The notes below the pieces were generated by a model, which was given only the letters and a program-made list of their open reading frames with translations, was not told the DNA's origin and did not search any database. The position numbers and the translations under genes are program-made. From contig JAMWET010005036.1 of assembly GCA_024036415.1 (NCBI GenBank), positions 1-64,000 of the forward strand: 64,000 nt of DNA, read 5' to 3'. Positions 13,390-25,049 of this stretch are shown piece after piece. Positions within the stretch are counted from its first letter, which is position 1, and each line of letters begins with the position of its first letter. The DNA is from Prochilodus magdalenae. Taxonomy: Eukaryota; Chordata; Actinopteri; Characiformes; Prochilodontidae.

Positions 13390-13800
13390 TTTAGAGGTAA
13401 ACAAAGTGATTCGGTCTGGAATGTTCCGTTCTTGAGGACATTCCCGAGTCAGAATTGTTCACAGGGGTGGGGATTGAAAGCAGATGTTTGAAGTGTTTAA
13501 TGCCCCTTAAAGCTCCCTCACAGAAAGCTATTACATGAAATGGTAATGAATACGCTGCCTGATGTCTGGGACATTAGCGATAAGACTTAGAAGGCCTAGA
13601 AGGTCCCCAAAGAAAACTTCCGTTTTTCATATTTACGGCTATTTTACCATCTTTAACGTTATATTTAAAACACGGGGGTAACCTGTAAGTTCGCCAGTCA
13701 GTTTGGATGGTAACAAAATTTCTATATTTGCTCTTTAGACATTATGACCCTTGGGGATTATCACCACTGTAAAGAGATCAGAGTTGTCGGGTTTTAGCAG
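13390..13800. repeat. Diverged, end-less relative of the 54.1-kb MITE
   Basis: Blocks AGTCAGAATTGTTCACAGGG, CTTAAAGCTCCCTCACAGAA, GTCCCCAAAGAAAACTTCCG and CACCACTGTAAAGAGATCAG occur in the same order as at 54.2-54.6 kb. No TIRs remain. Confidence 0.5.
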
Positions 13801-14111
13801 CCTGAAGTAATACTCCAGTGAGAGTTCTGTTACTACAGTGAAATAATGACTCAGGAAAACAGAAAAGTGCCTGGCCTGAACATTTAAAAAAAAAAAAAGT
13901 ACAAAAGCAGCCGATCAAACATCTATTTAAACATTGAATATCATATGGAACTGCATCCAGCATCTATCAGCACAGGATGAAGTTTGCTAGGTTCTCTTCT
14001 TTTCTTCTGAAATAAAATTAAAGATTTTGAATGAATATTAGCAGTCAGAGCAGAGCAGAGCAGATGCCGTCACCAACATTTAATCTCTCCAGTAATATGA
14101 AGTAAAAATAC

Positions 14112-14432
14112 AATGGGGAAGCAGACTGCACTGTTGCCTCACAACAGGAAGAGCCTGGCTTTGATTCCTAAGCTGGGGTGTCCAATGCCTTTTCTGTATG
14201 TAGTTTGCACGTTCTCCCCGTGTCTGTGTGGCTTTCCTCCTACAGTCCTAGGGCCTTCAGTAACCTAACCCTAGGTTAGTGTGTGTGTCAGTGTGTCTGT
14301 GTCTGCTCTGCAAAAGACTAGTGGCCCATCCGGGATGTTTCCTGCCTTCTGCCCAATGAGCACTGACAGGCTCCAGCACCTGCAGTGACCCAGAAGGATA
14401 AGTGGCTTCGAAGATGAATGAATGAAAAGTAC
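14112..14432 (+). mobile_element. tRNA-like SINE (older family), plus strand
   Basis: Has GCACTGTTGCCTCACAACAG, TTTGCACGTTCTCCCCGTGT, GGGATGTTTCCTGCCTTCTG, GACAGGCTCCAGCACCTGCA and CAGAAGGATAAGTGGCTTCG, ending in an ATGAATGAATGAA tail. These are the blocks of a common fish repeat. The head is diverged from a functional B box. Confidence 0.7.
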
Positions 14433-15734
14433 TTAGGACATGGGTTAAAAGAACAGCACAGTGTTAAACATCAACCGGTTTTAAAAAAAAAACTGTTTTC
14501 TCAGTTGGACAACATTTAATATCTTTGTAGTATTTTCATTTAAATACAGGGTTAAAATGATTTGCACATTCTGTTCACTTATAGTTTACTAAATAACTAA
14601 TTACAGCTCACTTTTGATTGTGCTCCATGAAAATGTCTTCAGGTATCATAGCTTTTCACCCCATCTGCCCCCAGTGACCCACGGACTGGATTAAAATAGG
14701 GATCACATTACATCAGCTCGTCCTTGAGTTTAGCCCAAGATAGGATAGCCAAGACTGTACATATGTTAATCGCATATACTACAGACGTTTTACGTTTATG
14801 GACGAGACTCAATATTACCTCTACTGTAAGCAACAGCAAGAAGAACTCTCAAAATAAGAAGCTGTTTTTTAGGCAAGGGAGTTCAAAACTCGAAATTGAG
14901 TGAGGACCTGTATTTGACAGCCTGTGAGAAAACCTCAGTACATCTTCAATGCCAACGAATAGCGCTTCTTGTTTCCAGCTGATAATGAAAATGGATCTTA
15001 AAGGCCAGAAGGAAAGTAGCAGTTCAAATGGGGAACATTTCCTCTTATGATTGGGTTGTCCTGCTTTCACCTCGCACCACTTTTAATTCACTGACGCAGC
15101 GTTGGTTAATAGGATTTGAAAGTACCGTAGTAGTGCCGCAGATGGAATCCCACAAACACGCGCCTAATGTTTAATGCATATAAAGACCCCAGGGATTTTA
15201 TTCTTGTTCGTCTGACCTCACAGAGAAACACATTATGAGCTCTATGTTTGAGACTTTTCATCCAAGGAGCTAATGAATCATGTTTGGAAGGGTATGACAT
15301 CTCGCCACTTTTATGCCTTCAAGTCACATTTGTGGTTTTAATTAGATTTTTCCTCCAGATGACCAAAAAAAAACACAAGCCTGTAACTGAATGGCATAAA
15401 GATACAAGTTGGTTCTGTCTATGGGGAAAAATGAATGGGTTTTCATTAAGATTGCGGCTATTACAGCCTTTTGAGAACCAAAATGTTCCAAACCTAATTT
15501 ATTTTGCTGTATGTTCAATTCCCCTCCAACATCCCTGGATCTTCTGAATTATGAAGCCATTTAAAGTGACAAAATATTAATGTTGCCAGACACAAGCTAA
15601 GACTGTAGCACATTAAATTGCCATCATAAGGCTGACAGTCCCGTTAGAGCACCCCACATAAACCAGGAGGCCTTGTCAAATGTGATAGTTAAGATACTCT
15701 GACAGTTTTAGTCTCCAGTTTCAGTAGCTGGTGT

Positions 15735-16047
15735 CAGTGATGGACTGGCCATCCGTAAAACCGGGACAAATCCCAGGCCTCTATGCATGTGGGCCCCTCA
15801 GTGAGAAAGAGAGAGATGCATGGTCGTTATCCTGTAGAACTCTTAGTATATAGAATAAATAGAGACCCACTGGGACAAATGGCATGTGCCAGGTGAATAC
15901 TGGAGTGCTTAGACCATGACTCATTAGTGGCCGACAAGATGGCGGGTTTTGGGGGTTGTGAGTGGATAGGTGTGGTCACTGTGGTTGTGTTTGGTCAGTC
16001 TAGACAAAACTCCAGGGCTAAATGCCGTTCCCAGTCCAGCCCTGCCT
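15735..16047. mobile_element. MITE-like element with GGACTGG ends
   Basis: The left end AGTGATGGACTGGCCATCCG, then CGGGACAAATCCCAGGCCTC, and the right end CCAGGGCTAAATGCCGTTCC, then CAGTCCAGCCCTGCC, are imperfect inverted repeats. This is a pattern I recognise from fish hAT/Harbinger-type non-autonomous elements. Class not settled. Confidence 0.45.
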
Positions 16048-16526
16048 GATGTTGTGCTGTAACAGTGTTTAATAGCAGACGCAGTGCAACATGTAAATTT
16101 CAATCACCACATGGCCTTTCGCAATTCAGAGGATCCAATAACAGTCAAATCAAAACAGATACACATTACAAACATGTTCTGAGGGGACTTCGCTGGTTCT
16201 GAGAAGGCCAACATCCCCTTATCAGAGATTGAGGGCTGATGTAAAGGTCTGGAGGAGAAGGAAAGCTGGAAGGTAGGTAGAGAAGAAGAATAGCGAAAGG
16301 GCATTTTTAAGATGTAGGAAGTGGGAAGGTGGAGTTTGACTGTTTCCCCAATTCTCAGTCATGCCATAACTATATTTAAGGTTATGTTTTGGAAGTGACA
16401 GATCTCACAAAGCAGATTTTACAACAAATAACCATTTTCTTTGTTAATTCAGGTTTAGATCCTCAGATTTGGACTAAAATAAGCTTAAAGTTAGCAGGGT
16501 AAGCAAGAAGTACTATGGCTTGAGAC

Positions 16527-16935
16527 TAGGGTGGCCACTTTCTAACCTCCAAAAGGAGGACATCATAAAGGGGGGAAGGTTGAAACAGCTACGTGAACAG
16601 AATTAAAACCATAACCTAACCTATATAACACATAAATGATTTACTCTTCTAATTCGGTGGGAATGTATTACTCAGAGAGGAGGTTGCTTATTGAACAGCA
16701 TTTAGAGAGCCTGTGGTTGGCCGGCATGCGCGGCACAGGGTTGCATGACCTTGGTAAACCTATGAAACGCAAGACATGTCTTTTGACAGGGACATGGGCC
16801 AATGGCACACATAATATTGTTTGCAAGTAAACATTTCAAATAGTTCACCTCAAAAAGAGGACTAATAGATGTCCATCCAGGTATTGCGCTGGACGGAAGA
16901 CTGGGTTAAAAAATGGACCGCGTGGCCACACTGAA
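16527..16935. mobile_element. hAT-like MITE
   Basis: The left end AGGGTGGCCACTTTCTAACC and the right end ATGGACCGCGTGGCCACACT are imperfect inverted repeats. Near the ends CCTCCAAAAGGAGGACAT and AAAAAGAGGACTAATAG mirror each other. It encodes no transposase. Confidence 0.45.
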
Positions 16936-19039
16936 AACAGATCCCCAGGTCCAGATTGATCAGAAGGTGATCTGTAATTTAATCCAGTCAGCATTAATAA
17001 TTTGCCACAATAGGTCACAATACACCATCAGGCATTATATTACCATATACAATTTGGACATTGGTCTTTGTCGTCAGTCTTTTTTTTTTTTTACAGTACA
17101 TCAGCTACAAGTATGAGAATTCCTCTTTCGGGCCCCCAAAACGCTGCTAGCCCTGCACACAGGTTAATACAGGTTAAATGCTTTACGGTTGTTGTTGTTT
17201 GTTGGTTTGTTACCGTGCAGGAGCCTATCACTAGCTAATGAGCACTAGCCAACCAGCTAGCTACTTGAAGAGGTTCTTGACAGACCCATGGTAACTGACC
17301 ACTGGCTTTTAGATCTTTGCAAAAGTTTCAGAAGTACTGACTGAACGGGGTGGACAAACGAGAAGGCTGAGCTCTTTCAGACACATGTAAAGCTAAACCT
17401 GGTTAATAAGCATCATTGCATGCTAGCCATCAACTCGCTGTAGCATACGGACAGATCTGGTCCCAGTGGCCTCTCTGTTTTCTGACACACAGCTGTTCTC
17501 GTTGCCAAGCTCGGCCACTGATGACTGTTGCTAAGGTTGATTTCTTTGCCGATGACGTGGAACCAAAGAAAGTTGTGCACAAGAAGCGGCAGAGCAGCAG
17601 CCAGCAAGTCAGTGGGCTATCTGTCCATGTCCAAATAACCCCACTTCCCTTCCCCACCCAAAAAAACATTAACATCTGTTGCAGCCTGAACTGAATGCTA
17701 CATATTACTATAAAACTCTGCGCTAAAAGCCGTATAAGTGCAGAACATTAATTCTCTTTACTTATTGAGTTTAGTGCCAGTGCCTTTCCCCACTATTCTC
17801 TTTCAGACTATCAGAATCCGACAGATTCATCTCCACCTCCTTTCTCCAACTCTTTGCTCTTGCAGCACATTGCATCAGCACATGGTCCCTTTCCACCTCA
17901 AATCAAAATCAATTCCCTCCAAATTTAATCACCACATGATTTTAATGCTGGACTGAGGCGAGGGATGCCTACACAGACTAAATAAGTTTGAAAGAGTGCT
18001 CTAGCTGGCAGGGAGGAGAGAGAGACTTTTGGGAGAGTACGCTTTAGTCCTTTAAGCATGCTTCTGGGTATGACAAAGCAATGTCCCCATGACCTCACGC
18101 AACGACTGACAGCGGTGGTAATCCACAGCTGTGCTCGTTTCCCCCACAAAACCCCTTCAGTCCTTTAGTGGGATTTATTGTGTCGCTGTCAGAGAGCCCA
18201 ACGCAGACCTCTTAATCGCACACCTTACCTTGGTGGAACGCATGATGCTCCTCGATCCTAGGTTATCAGTATATTCCAAAATCTGAACTGAATATGTTGT
18301 AATACATTTCCAGTGTTATTCTTTGTGTGGGCTCTCCTTTCGCAAGGTTTGGTACAGACGTTTGTTTGGTTTTGTCCATGGGCAGGGCTGGGAGATGCAT
18401 GACAAGAGAACATGGGTGAATAGCCATGTCCTGGACGTGAAATAGATAGCAGCTGGAGATTAAACACGAGCTGACGTGTGCGCATTGTGCTAATGTAGTG
18501 CAGCAGCAGGACAATGAATCGCTTCTTATTATTCATGCACAAACCTGCAAATACAGAGTTACTCATAATCCATCCCTCTGGAATCAGAGACCGAGTTGCA
18601 TAATCTCTCCCTCTCCCTCTCTCATACACGCTATCCTGCAGAATTGGATTTCTTAGAGGACCAAATTCCAACAGGAAATGTAAAAGAGATTTCAAAGCTG
18701 CCAAATTCAGGAGGCATTAATCTTTAAAAGCATTTGGCTTTTCTAATATTAGAACAGATGAGAAGAGTGGCAGATGGATGGTACAGCTACAAAACGTTTG
18801 TTGTTTACTCACTGAATCTAAAAGGTTTGGAGAGCAGAATAAAATATAAATAAAAAAATAAATACATATTTTAAACACACATGTTACACAATATGTAAAA
18901 TATGTGACAGTTCTTGTGTAGTTGCTATGTAGGGAAATTACAGATCAGTAATCCAGATATTGCTTTCAGCCCACACGCAAAAGAACAACACAAGCATGGA
19001 TTTTTATATGAGTCAAATCAATTTTTCCGCTGTGTGACA
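16936..19039. other. Single-copy non-coding DNA
   Basis: No repeat family recognised at 17.3-18.75 kb. A 148-codon minus frame (18258-18704) has no recognisable domain. The block around 18480-18720 has homeobox-type AT-core motifs (CATTAATC, TTATTCATGC) and could be regulatory. Confidence 0.35.
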
Positions 19040-19600
19040 TACAGAGGGTCCAGGACCACCTAATTAGCGTCTTGAGGGCCCTGAATGTCTCAGAAGTTCT
19101 GGGGTGGGGTCTCTGGAAATGTACCTGTGCTGTCTGCTAGGGAAAATTATATCTTCAAATACAAATGAAGGGAAAGGTCATTATGTAGCTGGAGAGCTTC
19201 TGTCCTTGGTATTCTTAGCTAACTAGTGATGCAGTGGTAGTCTCCCTCAGGGTGGCGCTGTAGTGAATTCATTCACCCAGTTTGTTCGTCATAGTGTAGC
19301 AACTGTAACTTTGTCCAGGAGGCCTCTAAAAACAATATGGTGTAGAGACTGGTAGTGACTGGATGGTTACTCATTCAGATATTGATGAGATTTCAGATGG
19401 AATATGAGATGAAGAGGAGATGTATACAATCTCAGTCAATGTGCAAAACTAAAACTTAAAAGAGCATCTCAGAAAAGGAGAATTGTTCAACCAAACTTTT
19501 TGTTGCTGTTGGAGTTAGCATCAGCCCCAACATGGTGAGCGAGTTAGCAGCCAGTCAGTATTGGACCACCCTCAGTACCAGGGTTATGTTCACACACTGA
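19040..19600. repeat. Unclassified dispersed repeat, copy 1
   Basis: About 560 bp sharing ordered blocks with 40.94-41.56 kb: CCTGAATGTCTCA, GCTTCTGTCCTTGGTATTCT, TAACTAGTGATGCAG, CCTCAGGGTGGCGCTGTAG, TTCACCCAGTTTGTTCGTCA and CAACCAAACTTTTTGTTGCT. No inverted ends, pol III boxes or coding frame were found. Confidence 0.6.
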
Positions 19601-19756
19601 TTGCTTCATTCCAAAATGCTTTCCAAACACTAAATACATTAAGCAAATGCATTAGTCATTTCCATTTACGAGATTAAGCCGCAAATTATTGACATACCTT
19701 TAAATGGAAATGAGAATCAGACATGTAGACACATTCCTGTTGCTTTGTGATAACTT

Positions 19757-19783
19757 TGTGTGTGTGTGTGTGTGTGTGTGTGT
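19757..19783. repeat. (GT)n microsatellite
   Basis: Pure GT run of about 13 units, just before the partial palindromic element at 19.83 kb. Confidence 0.9.
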
Positions 19784-19829
19784 ATGCATTCAAAGAGTCC
19801 AAATAATTTACAGGATATATATTTATATA

Positions 19830-20116
19830 TATAGGAGCACTTTGTAGTTCTGTAATTACAGACAGTAGTCCACCCAATTCTCTACATCCTTTGTTATCCC
19901 TCTTTTACCCTGTTCTTTAATACCCAGGACCCCCACAGGACCCGGCACTGCAGTGACACTGACATGGTGGTGGTGTGTTAGTGTGTGTTGCGCTGATACG
20001 TGTGGATCAGACAGAGCAGTGCTGCTGGAGTGTTTCACCACTCTAATTCTCCACCTTTATCTGTGCTCAGAGGAGGCTAGATAGATAGATAGATAGATGG
20101 ATAGATAGATAGATAT

Positions 20117-20178
<62 letters not shown>

Positions 20179-20277
20179 CTACTTTATTGATCTTGAAGGA
20201 AATTTAGCAATTTGGTGGGTGGACTGATCTGTGGACTGTATTAACAATGTATGCAGAGAAACAGAGGGACTAAGTAC
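19830..20277. mobile_element. Partial copy of the same palindromic element, interrupted by (GATA)n
   Basis: The left arm is well kept: TAGGAGCACTTTGTAGTTCT, CAGGACCCCCACAGGACC, GCACTGCAGTGACACTGACA, TGGTGGTGGTGTGTTAGTGT. After 20040 similarity fades, a GATA microsatellite intervenes, and a decayed right arm (GTATGCAGAGAAACAGAGGG) ends near 20277. The middle of the element is missing. Confidence 0.7.
20078..20178. repeat. (GATA)n microsatellite
   Basis: About 100 bp of GATA units with two interruptions (GATGGATA, GATATATA), inside the 19.8-kb palindromic-element copy. It is followed by ACTTTATTGATC. Confidence 0.95.
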
Positions 20278-20897
20278 ATTCTAAATGCAGAGTATGGGTC
20301 CTTTCAGCTACAGGTGAAGCTGAGGAAAAGGCGATGGGGTTCGCAGTGTGTTTACTGGGCAAAGAGACCTAACTTGTGAGTGGATAGGATATAGAGAGAA
20401 GCTCCACAGGATACAAATTCCACATCAAATCACTCAGTCCCCAGATTAGAGCAATCTGCAGTGACTTTGCTCCCTGAGTGACCAGCCCTTCCTCAGTATT
20501 AACACTCCTCCTCTGAGTACACAGCCTGCCAGCTGGGCCAGCTGTGTGTCCGGATGAGCGAGATTGAGCAGAGAGGCAGTGTCAGCTTAGCTCCACTGCA
20601 GAAGTCGGGACAGATAGCATGCAGCCCTGCACCCATGTTAGCTTTGGCTTTTAGGCTGTTTCTGTAGTTTACCCTCAAAACATATTTACAATCCAATCAC
20701 CGGCACATGTAGGATGTTGTAAGGCAAAATAACCGCATTTCTTTCCGATTCAGTAGTGTTTTACCATCATCAGCATTACATGGTAGAGCTCACTTGTAGC
20801 TTCACAATGTAACTGTGGAAAGTAAATATAATGGCTATAAATAAAAATATAATGCAATAAAATCTGTGGTCACACTAGCATTATAAAACGGTAGTCC

Positions 20898-21133
20898 GGT
20901 GGTTGGTGTAGCTCAGCGGGTAACACCACTACCCCCCAAGTAGCCACCACCGCACATGGAAGACTGGGGTTCGAATCCCGGGCTGAGTGACTATGCTGTG
21001 CTACACCAATAAGAGTCCGTGGGCAAGACTCCTAACACTACATTGGCCTTATTTACCTATAATAATTACCTATAATATGATTAACCTTGTAAGTCGCTCT
21101 GGATAAGAGCATCAGCTAAATGCTGTAAATGTG
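20898..21133 (+). mobile_element. tRNA-derived SINE, well preserved copy
   Basis: The head has a pol III A box (TAGCTCAGCGGG near 20909) and a perfect B box GGTTCGAATCC at 20968-20978. The tail GTAAGTCGCTCTGGATAAGA, then GCATCAGCTAAATGCTGTAA, is the type shared with salmonid RSg-1/HpaI elements. The tRNA-like fold is incomplete and a long non-tRNA body follows, so it is a SINE and not a tRNA gene. Confidence 0.85.
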
Positions 21134-21789
21134 GTCCTAGAGTCTGAAACAGCAGAAGGGTTGTTGGTTTGAATTTTAGAAAAAGAGAAATCATTAGTGC
21201 ACAGTAAATTAGATGTTTTGGCTCTTCCATTGCTTTTCCAGAATTGTCTTTGGGTCTAAGAACTCCCGAAGATGAGAAGCTTTAATATTCTTTTTAGCTT
21301 TTAATATTCTAATCACTTTGATCATTTAGCTCTTATAAAATCACCAAAAGTTCCTAGCAGAAGTATTTAGCACTTTTTGAGGGATCAGTTAAGATGTTTT
21401 AGCTGAGTTCACATGCTCCAATAATGCAAGTCAAACTGGCCTTCAAGGAAATTTGATTTAACTTGCTGCCTTGATCCCCCCACCCAAACAAAAAAGATGA
21501 CCCTTGACACCATGCAGTTGTCACTGACCCCACGGTCACTGATTTGAAGGAAATTAAAAAGACCCAACATTTATTATATAGAAGCAATAAACAAATACAA
21601 TCCATTCAGAACTCAATTTGAAACCCAGCAACCCAGCTCCTTGTTTTATTTATGTACATTCTTTATGACCTCTTGACCACTACACACATTACTTTCTGCC
21701 CCCCCACCCCACAACACGCACACACACCCCACTCACCCAAAGGCAGTTATTGTTTACAGAATAAAAGATGCTGAGAAGAATTCCCATAG
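21134..21789. other. Non-coding DNA
   Basis: No gene recognised; a C-rich/CA-rich run lies at 21700-21735. Confidence 0.5.
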
Positions 21790-22030
21790 CTTCAATACCT
21801 CCGTCCCAACGCTACACTGAGGCATGGGCAGTGCTAGGTTTGTGTCACAAACAGCCTTTGAAATTTGGCCAAGAAGCTCTATTTTGGTCACATCTGGCCA
21901 CAAAATCTTTTCCCCATGTCTTAGTAGGATCACTCTCTGGCACACTCTTACTGAGTAATGGCTTCTTTTGTGCCACTCTCCCGTACAGGTCTGTCTTACC
22001 GTATCAAGAGTTCAAACTGTGACTGCCACG
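21790..22030 (-). pseudogene. Tc1-like transposase remnant (family B)
   Basis: Antisense blocks GCAGTGCTAGGTTTGTGTCA, GGCCAAGAAGCTCTATTTTG, CATCTGGCCACAAAATCTTT, TAATGGCTTCTTTTGTGCCA and CTCTCCCGTACAGGTCTG follow the order of a different fish Tc1 transposase family from the neighbour at 22.3 kb. They correspond to the middle of the protein. Frames are broken and the terminal repeats are absent. Confidence 0.65.
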
Positions 22031-22254
22031 GACCTCACAGTCTTCACAAGTCAACAGTTAGTTTGGAGGTTCTGTTTTGAAAGGTGGTTTAAAGACCTTA
22101 ATGGTGTTATGCAAACAGAAGTTTTCATCAGGCTCTTTATGTACTTATGTGAACATGTTGCTTTAAAATAACTGAACAAACATCAGGTTTTGATTTGAAA
22201 AAGTATTATTAGAACATATTTGCCTCACATAAAAGTGGAGGAGTGCATGATTGG

Positions 22255-22790
22255 CATAGAGCAGAACCGGCTGATTTTGCAGCTAGGAATTGTTCAAAAT
22301 GTTCAAAATGTTAAGGTCAGAACTCTGTGGTGGCCAAGTCATGTATGGAAATGATTCCTAATGCTCCCAGAACCAGTCTTTTATAATCCGAGCCCAAAGT
22401 ATTGTCATTCTGGAATGTGTATTAATGGGACAGCCTGGTCATTCAGTACGTTGATTTGACGTTTGATCTGACTTTTTGTTGCCATGTAACGTTACTGAGC
22501 CTAAACCTGACCAACTGAAGCCACCACTAGATTATAATGCTGCCGCCTGGTGCTTGTACAGTGGGCCTTATGCATGATGGGTGCATCACTTTATGGGCTT
22601 CCTTTCTTACCCATCACTCTGGAATGAGGTAAATCTGGCCTTATCAGACCACATCACTCCAGAGTCAGATTACTGTCCCCCTTAGTAAACTCAATCCTTT
22701 TCTACAGTTAGCTTCACTAACATTATCCTCAATGCCAAAGCATCTTTTAAGCTGTGTGAGAAGGAATGGCAGCATAATAAAGTAAATCCT
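22255..22790 (-). pseudogene. Tc1-like transposase remnant (family A)
   Basis: Antisense to Tc1-type transposase: recognisable blocks include AACTCTGTGGTGGCCAAGTC, GGAAATGATTCCTAATGCTC, TGGTCATTCAGTA, GCATGATGGGTGCATCACTT and ATCAGACCACATCACTCCAG. These run in the order expected for the C-terminal to central part of the gene. Indels break all frames. No terminal inverted repeats could be placed. Confidence 0.72.
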
Positions 22791-24848
22791 TCACTCTACC
22801 AACGTTTATTGGAATGTATTGCAGGGCTGAAATGCAGGAATGGATGTACATTAACAAGTTTAATGAAGTTGATCAGACAAAACTGGAAATATCTTGGGTT
22901 CTTACTGTCTGCAATGATAAAAGTCAAAGTAAATGTAAACACTGCATGTAGTTACTTGCATTTTCATAGCGTCCCAGCTGTTTTGAGTTGTATATCATTT
23001 CTAATCCAGAAAAGGTACATTATGCACATAAAGAGAGAAATTACAAAAAGATTGTACAACTGTTACAACTGTGACTGTTACAAACAAACTGGCCATTGTG
23101 ACTTAACCATAACACTGACTGTACTGCATATTACTGTACTGCATTCGCGTTGTGTATCACCAGCATTGATTTTGCCTCATTCTCATTCCTCTGAGCTGAC
23201 TTTATACCAGGCACATTATCACTGGATTGCTCTGTAAAACTAAAATCCCTCCGCTTGGCCAGAGGGAAGTTTTTAACACATGATAAATCAATTTCAATTA
23301 TCTTGTATGCAATAAATAATATTCTAATTATCCGGCTCAAGCATTTAACAGTTCAGCAAAGGCATTTAAGGGGGTCAGCACACCAGTATGCAGCACACAG
23401 GCTTCAGATGTTCTACACAAGCAAATCTTAGCATTCTCCACAGCTTGCTAAAACAAATCAGATAAGGACAAAGTTCAAATGAGCAAACAGGGACGCACAA
23501 GCCTGCAAAAGGACTTAATTATAATTTCATGCTTACGAGTTACATAGTGTTCCCGTGCTGCAGTGGTCAGAAACAAAACCTTTAATGCATATGCATGAGC
23601 TGTAACAGTGTTCCATTTCGTATGGTCATCCAGTGTAAAGAGATCACGGTCACTAAACTGCATTCTGCTGACCCTCAGCAGCCAGAAGGGCTACTAGCTA
23701 TAAAAAGACCTTGTTTGTTGCACAGAACGAAGTCCCCTGTTAGGAACTAGACTGGTGACTCTCCAGTTCTCCCCTGTAACCTTAAAGAAAAAAAAACATC
23801 TCCTGCATTAAGCAGTAAACAGCCTTGGCTTTCGTGTGAACTGGATCAGGTGTTGAGCCCCTGTCCATGGGCGTTTATTAGGTCCTGGGTGTTAGCCGGT
23901 CATGTAAGAAGTGCTATTTTGTCTCCTACTCTACAGAGCATTGCACAGTCCTCCTAATCCGGTGGCTCCAATTTAAGGACTTCCTGTTTTCAAGAGCAGG
24001 AGAAGCAACAGTATCATGTGACCATGCACATGGGCAGAGAACTCTATGGGCAGCTAAAACTACACACCACAGCAAAAAGGTGGAGTGAACAGAGTGCACA
24101 AGAAGTATTTCACCATTCGCTTCAAAAGCAAAACATTCTTTTATACACTCTTCAAAGCGGATTGACACAACTTCCCACTAAGCCCGGTTGTAGTCAGTCA
24201 TCCAAAACATGTTGGGAGTACCAACTTCACTTCATTTTGTGAGGAACTGGAGCAGTGAGGCTAACCAACAATCATTTCTGTAAAAAACGCATCACCAAAA
24301 CTTCACTCTGCTCCAGCTGCCTCCAGGTCTTCACTGAGGTGGTGCGGAGTTGTAGATGTGGTTTAGTATGATTTATTGCGAGCTATAAAAATGAATAAAA
24401 CTGCGGTCGGCCACGCTAGACAACAAGGTCTTTAGACAACAGTGTGGTTTTCTTAGACTACTTCAGGAGTGCCAATCTAGATTCAGTGTTTGGGACAGTG
24501 GCTGTCATAAATATAGAGACATATGACCCGGGATCAGCCCTGGCATTGTCTGAAACGGCTGCCCACAGTGGTGATGTTTTGTTCATTGTTGTAAATCATA
24601 GTAAATCATAATGTTCTCTAATATACATTACTACGGACTACAAACATGTCTCAGTTGGTCAGCTACATGTGGTGAAAGTGGAAACTGTGTACATTAGATT
24701 TTTCAGTCAAGCTTTCCCTTTAATATACAATCTGTCACTTTCTGGTATTATCTTTTTATACTGCTCTGAGACGACTTTGGTAAAAACGGCGAAGGTTACA
24801 GTTAATATTTCAAGCAAGTCACATACACAAAGGATTATTCAGTAGATG
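22791..24848. other. Non-coding DNA
   Basis: A 142-codon plus frame (22809-23237) begins at TTG, lacks any domain and runs through AT-rich sequence; I read it as chance. Nothing else recognised. Confidence 0.5.
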
Positions 24849-25037
24849 TTACAGAAATGATGCCTTGGCATATGTCAGCATCATAATCTGGGCCTTGGTG
24901 TTGTAGTACTCGGTCTGAAGACCAGTTTTGAGATCATACACTAGCGGCATCTGTCTCGTCTCTGCCTCCATCTCATTGGGACTAGGCTTGACCTTGGGGT
25001 AAGCTGGGCTGAGACCAGCTGAGTGTAATGCCTCCAT
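24849..25037 (-). CDS. Protein-like open frame, possible terminal exon of an unidentified gene
   Basis: A 62-residue frame starting MEALHSAGLSPAYPKVKP and ending TYAKASFL before TAA. I do not recognise the protein. It stands out among the window's many chance frames because its composition is balanced and rich in Glu, Lys, Tyr and Met. It also has regular codon choice (AAG, CAG, GAG, ACC, TAC) and no low-complexity stretch. The frame continues four codons upstream of the ATG to a weak acceptor-like TTTCCAG near 25049, so it could be a last coding exon whose upstream exons lie at higher coordinates. No upstream exon or nearby poly(A) signal was found. It may equally be a relic exon or chance. 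Confidence 0.27.
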   Translation of the reverse strand: MEALHSAGLSPAYPKVKPSPNEMEAETRQMPLVYDLKTGLQTEYYNTKAQIMMLTYAKASFL

Positions 25038-25049
25038 ATGAGGTACCTG

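Noticed and set aside
18258..18704. 148-codon minus-strand open frame
   Set aside because: No recognisable domain and it overlaps a second frame; more likely non-coding conserved DNA or chance.
20898..20980. tRNA gene
   Set aside because: A and B boxes are present, but the cloverleaf is incomplete and a SINE body and tail follow; similar copies occur elsewhere in the window.
22809..23237. 142-codon open frame
   Set aside because: It starts at TTG, lies in AT-rich DNA after a transposon remnant, is Cys/His/Ser-rich with no domain, and has no splice context.
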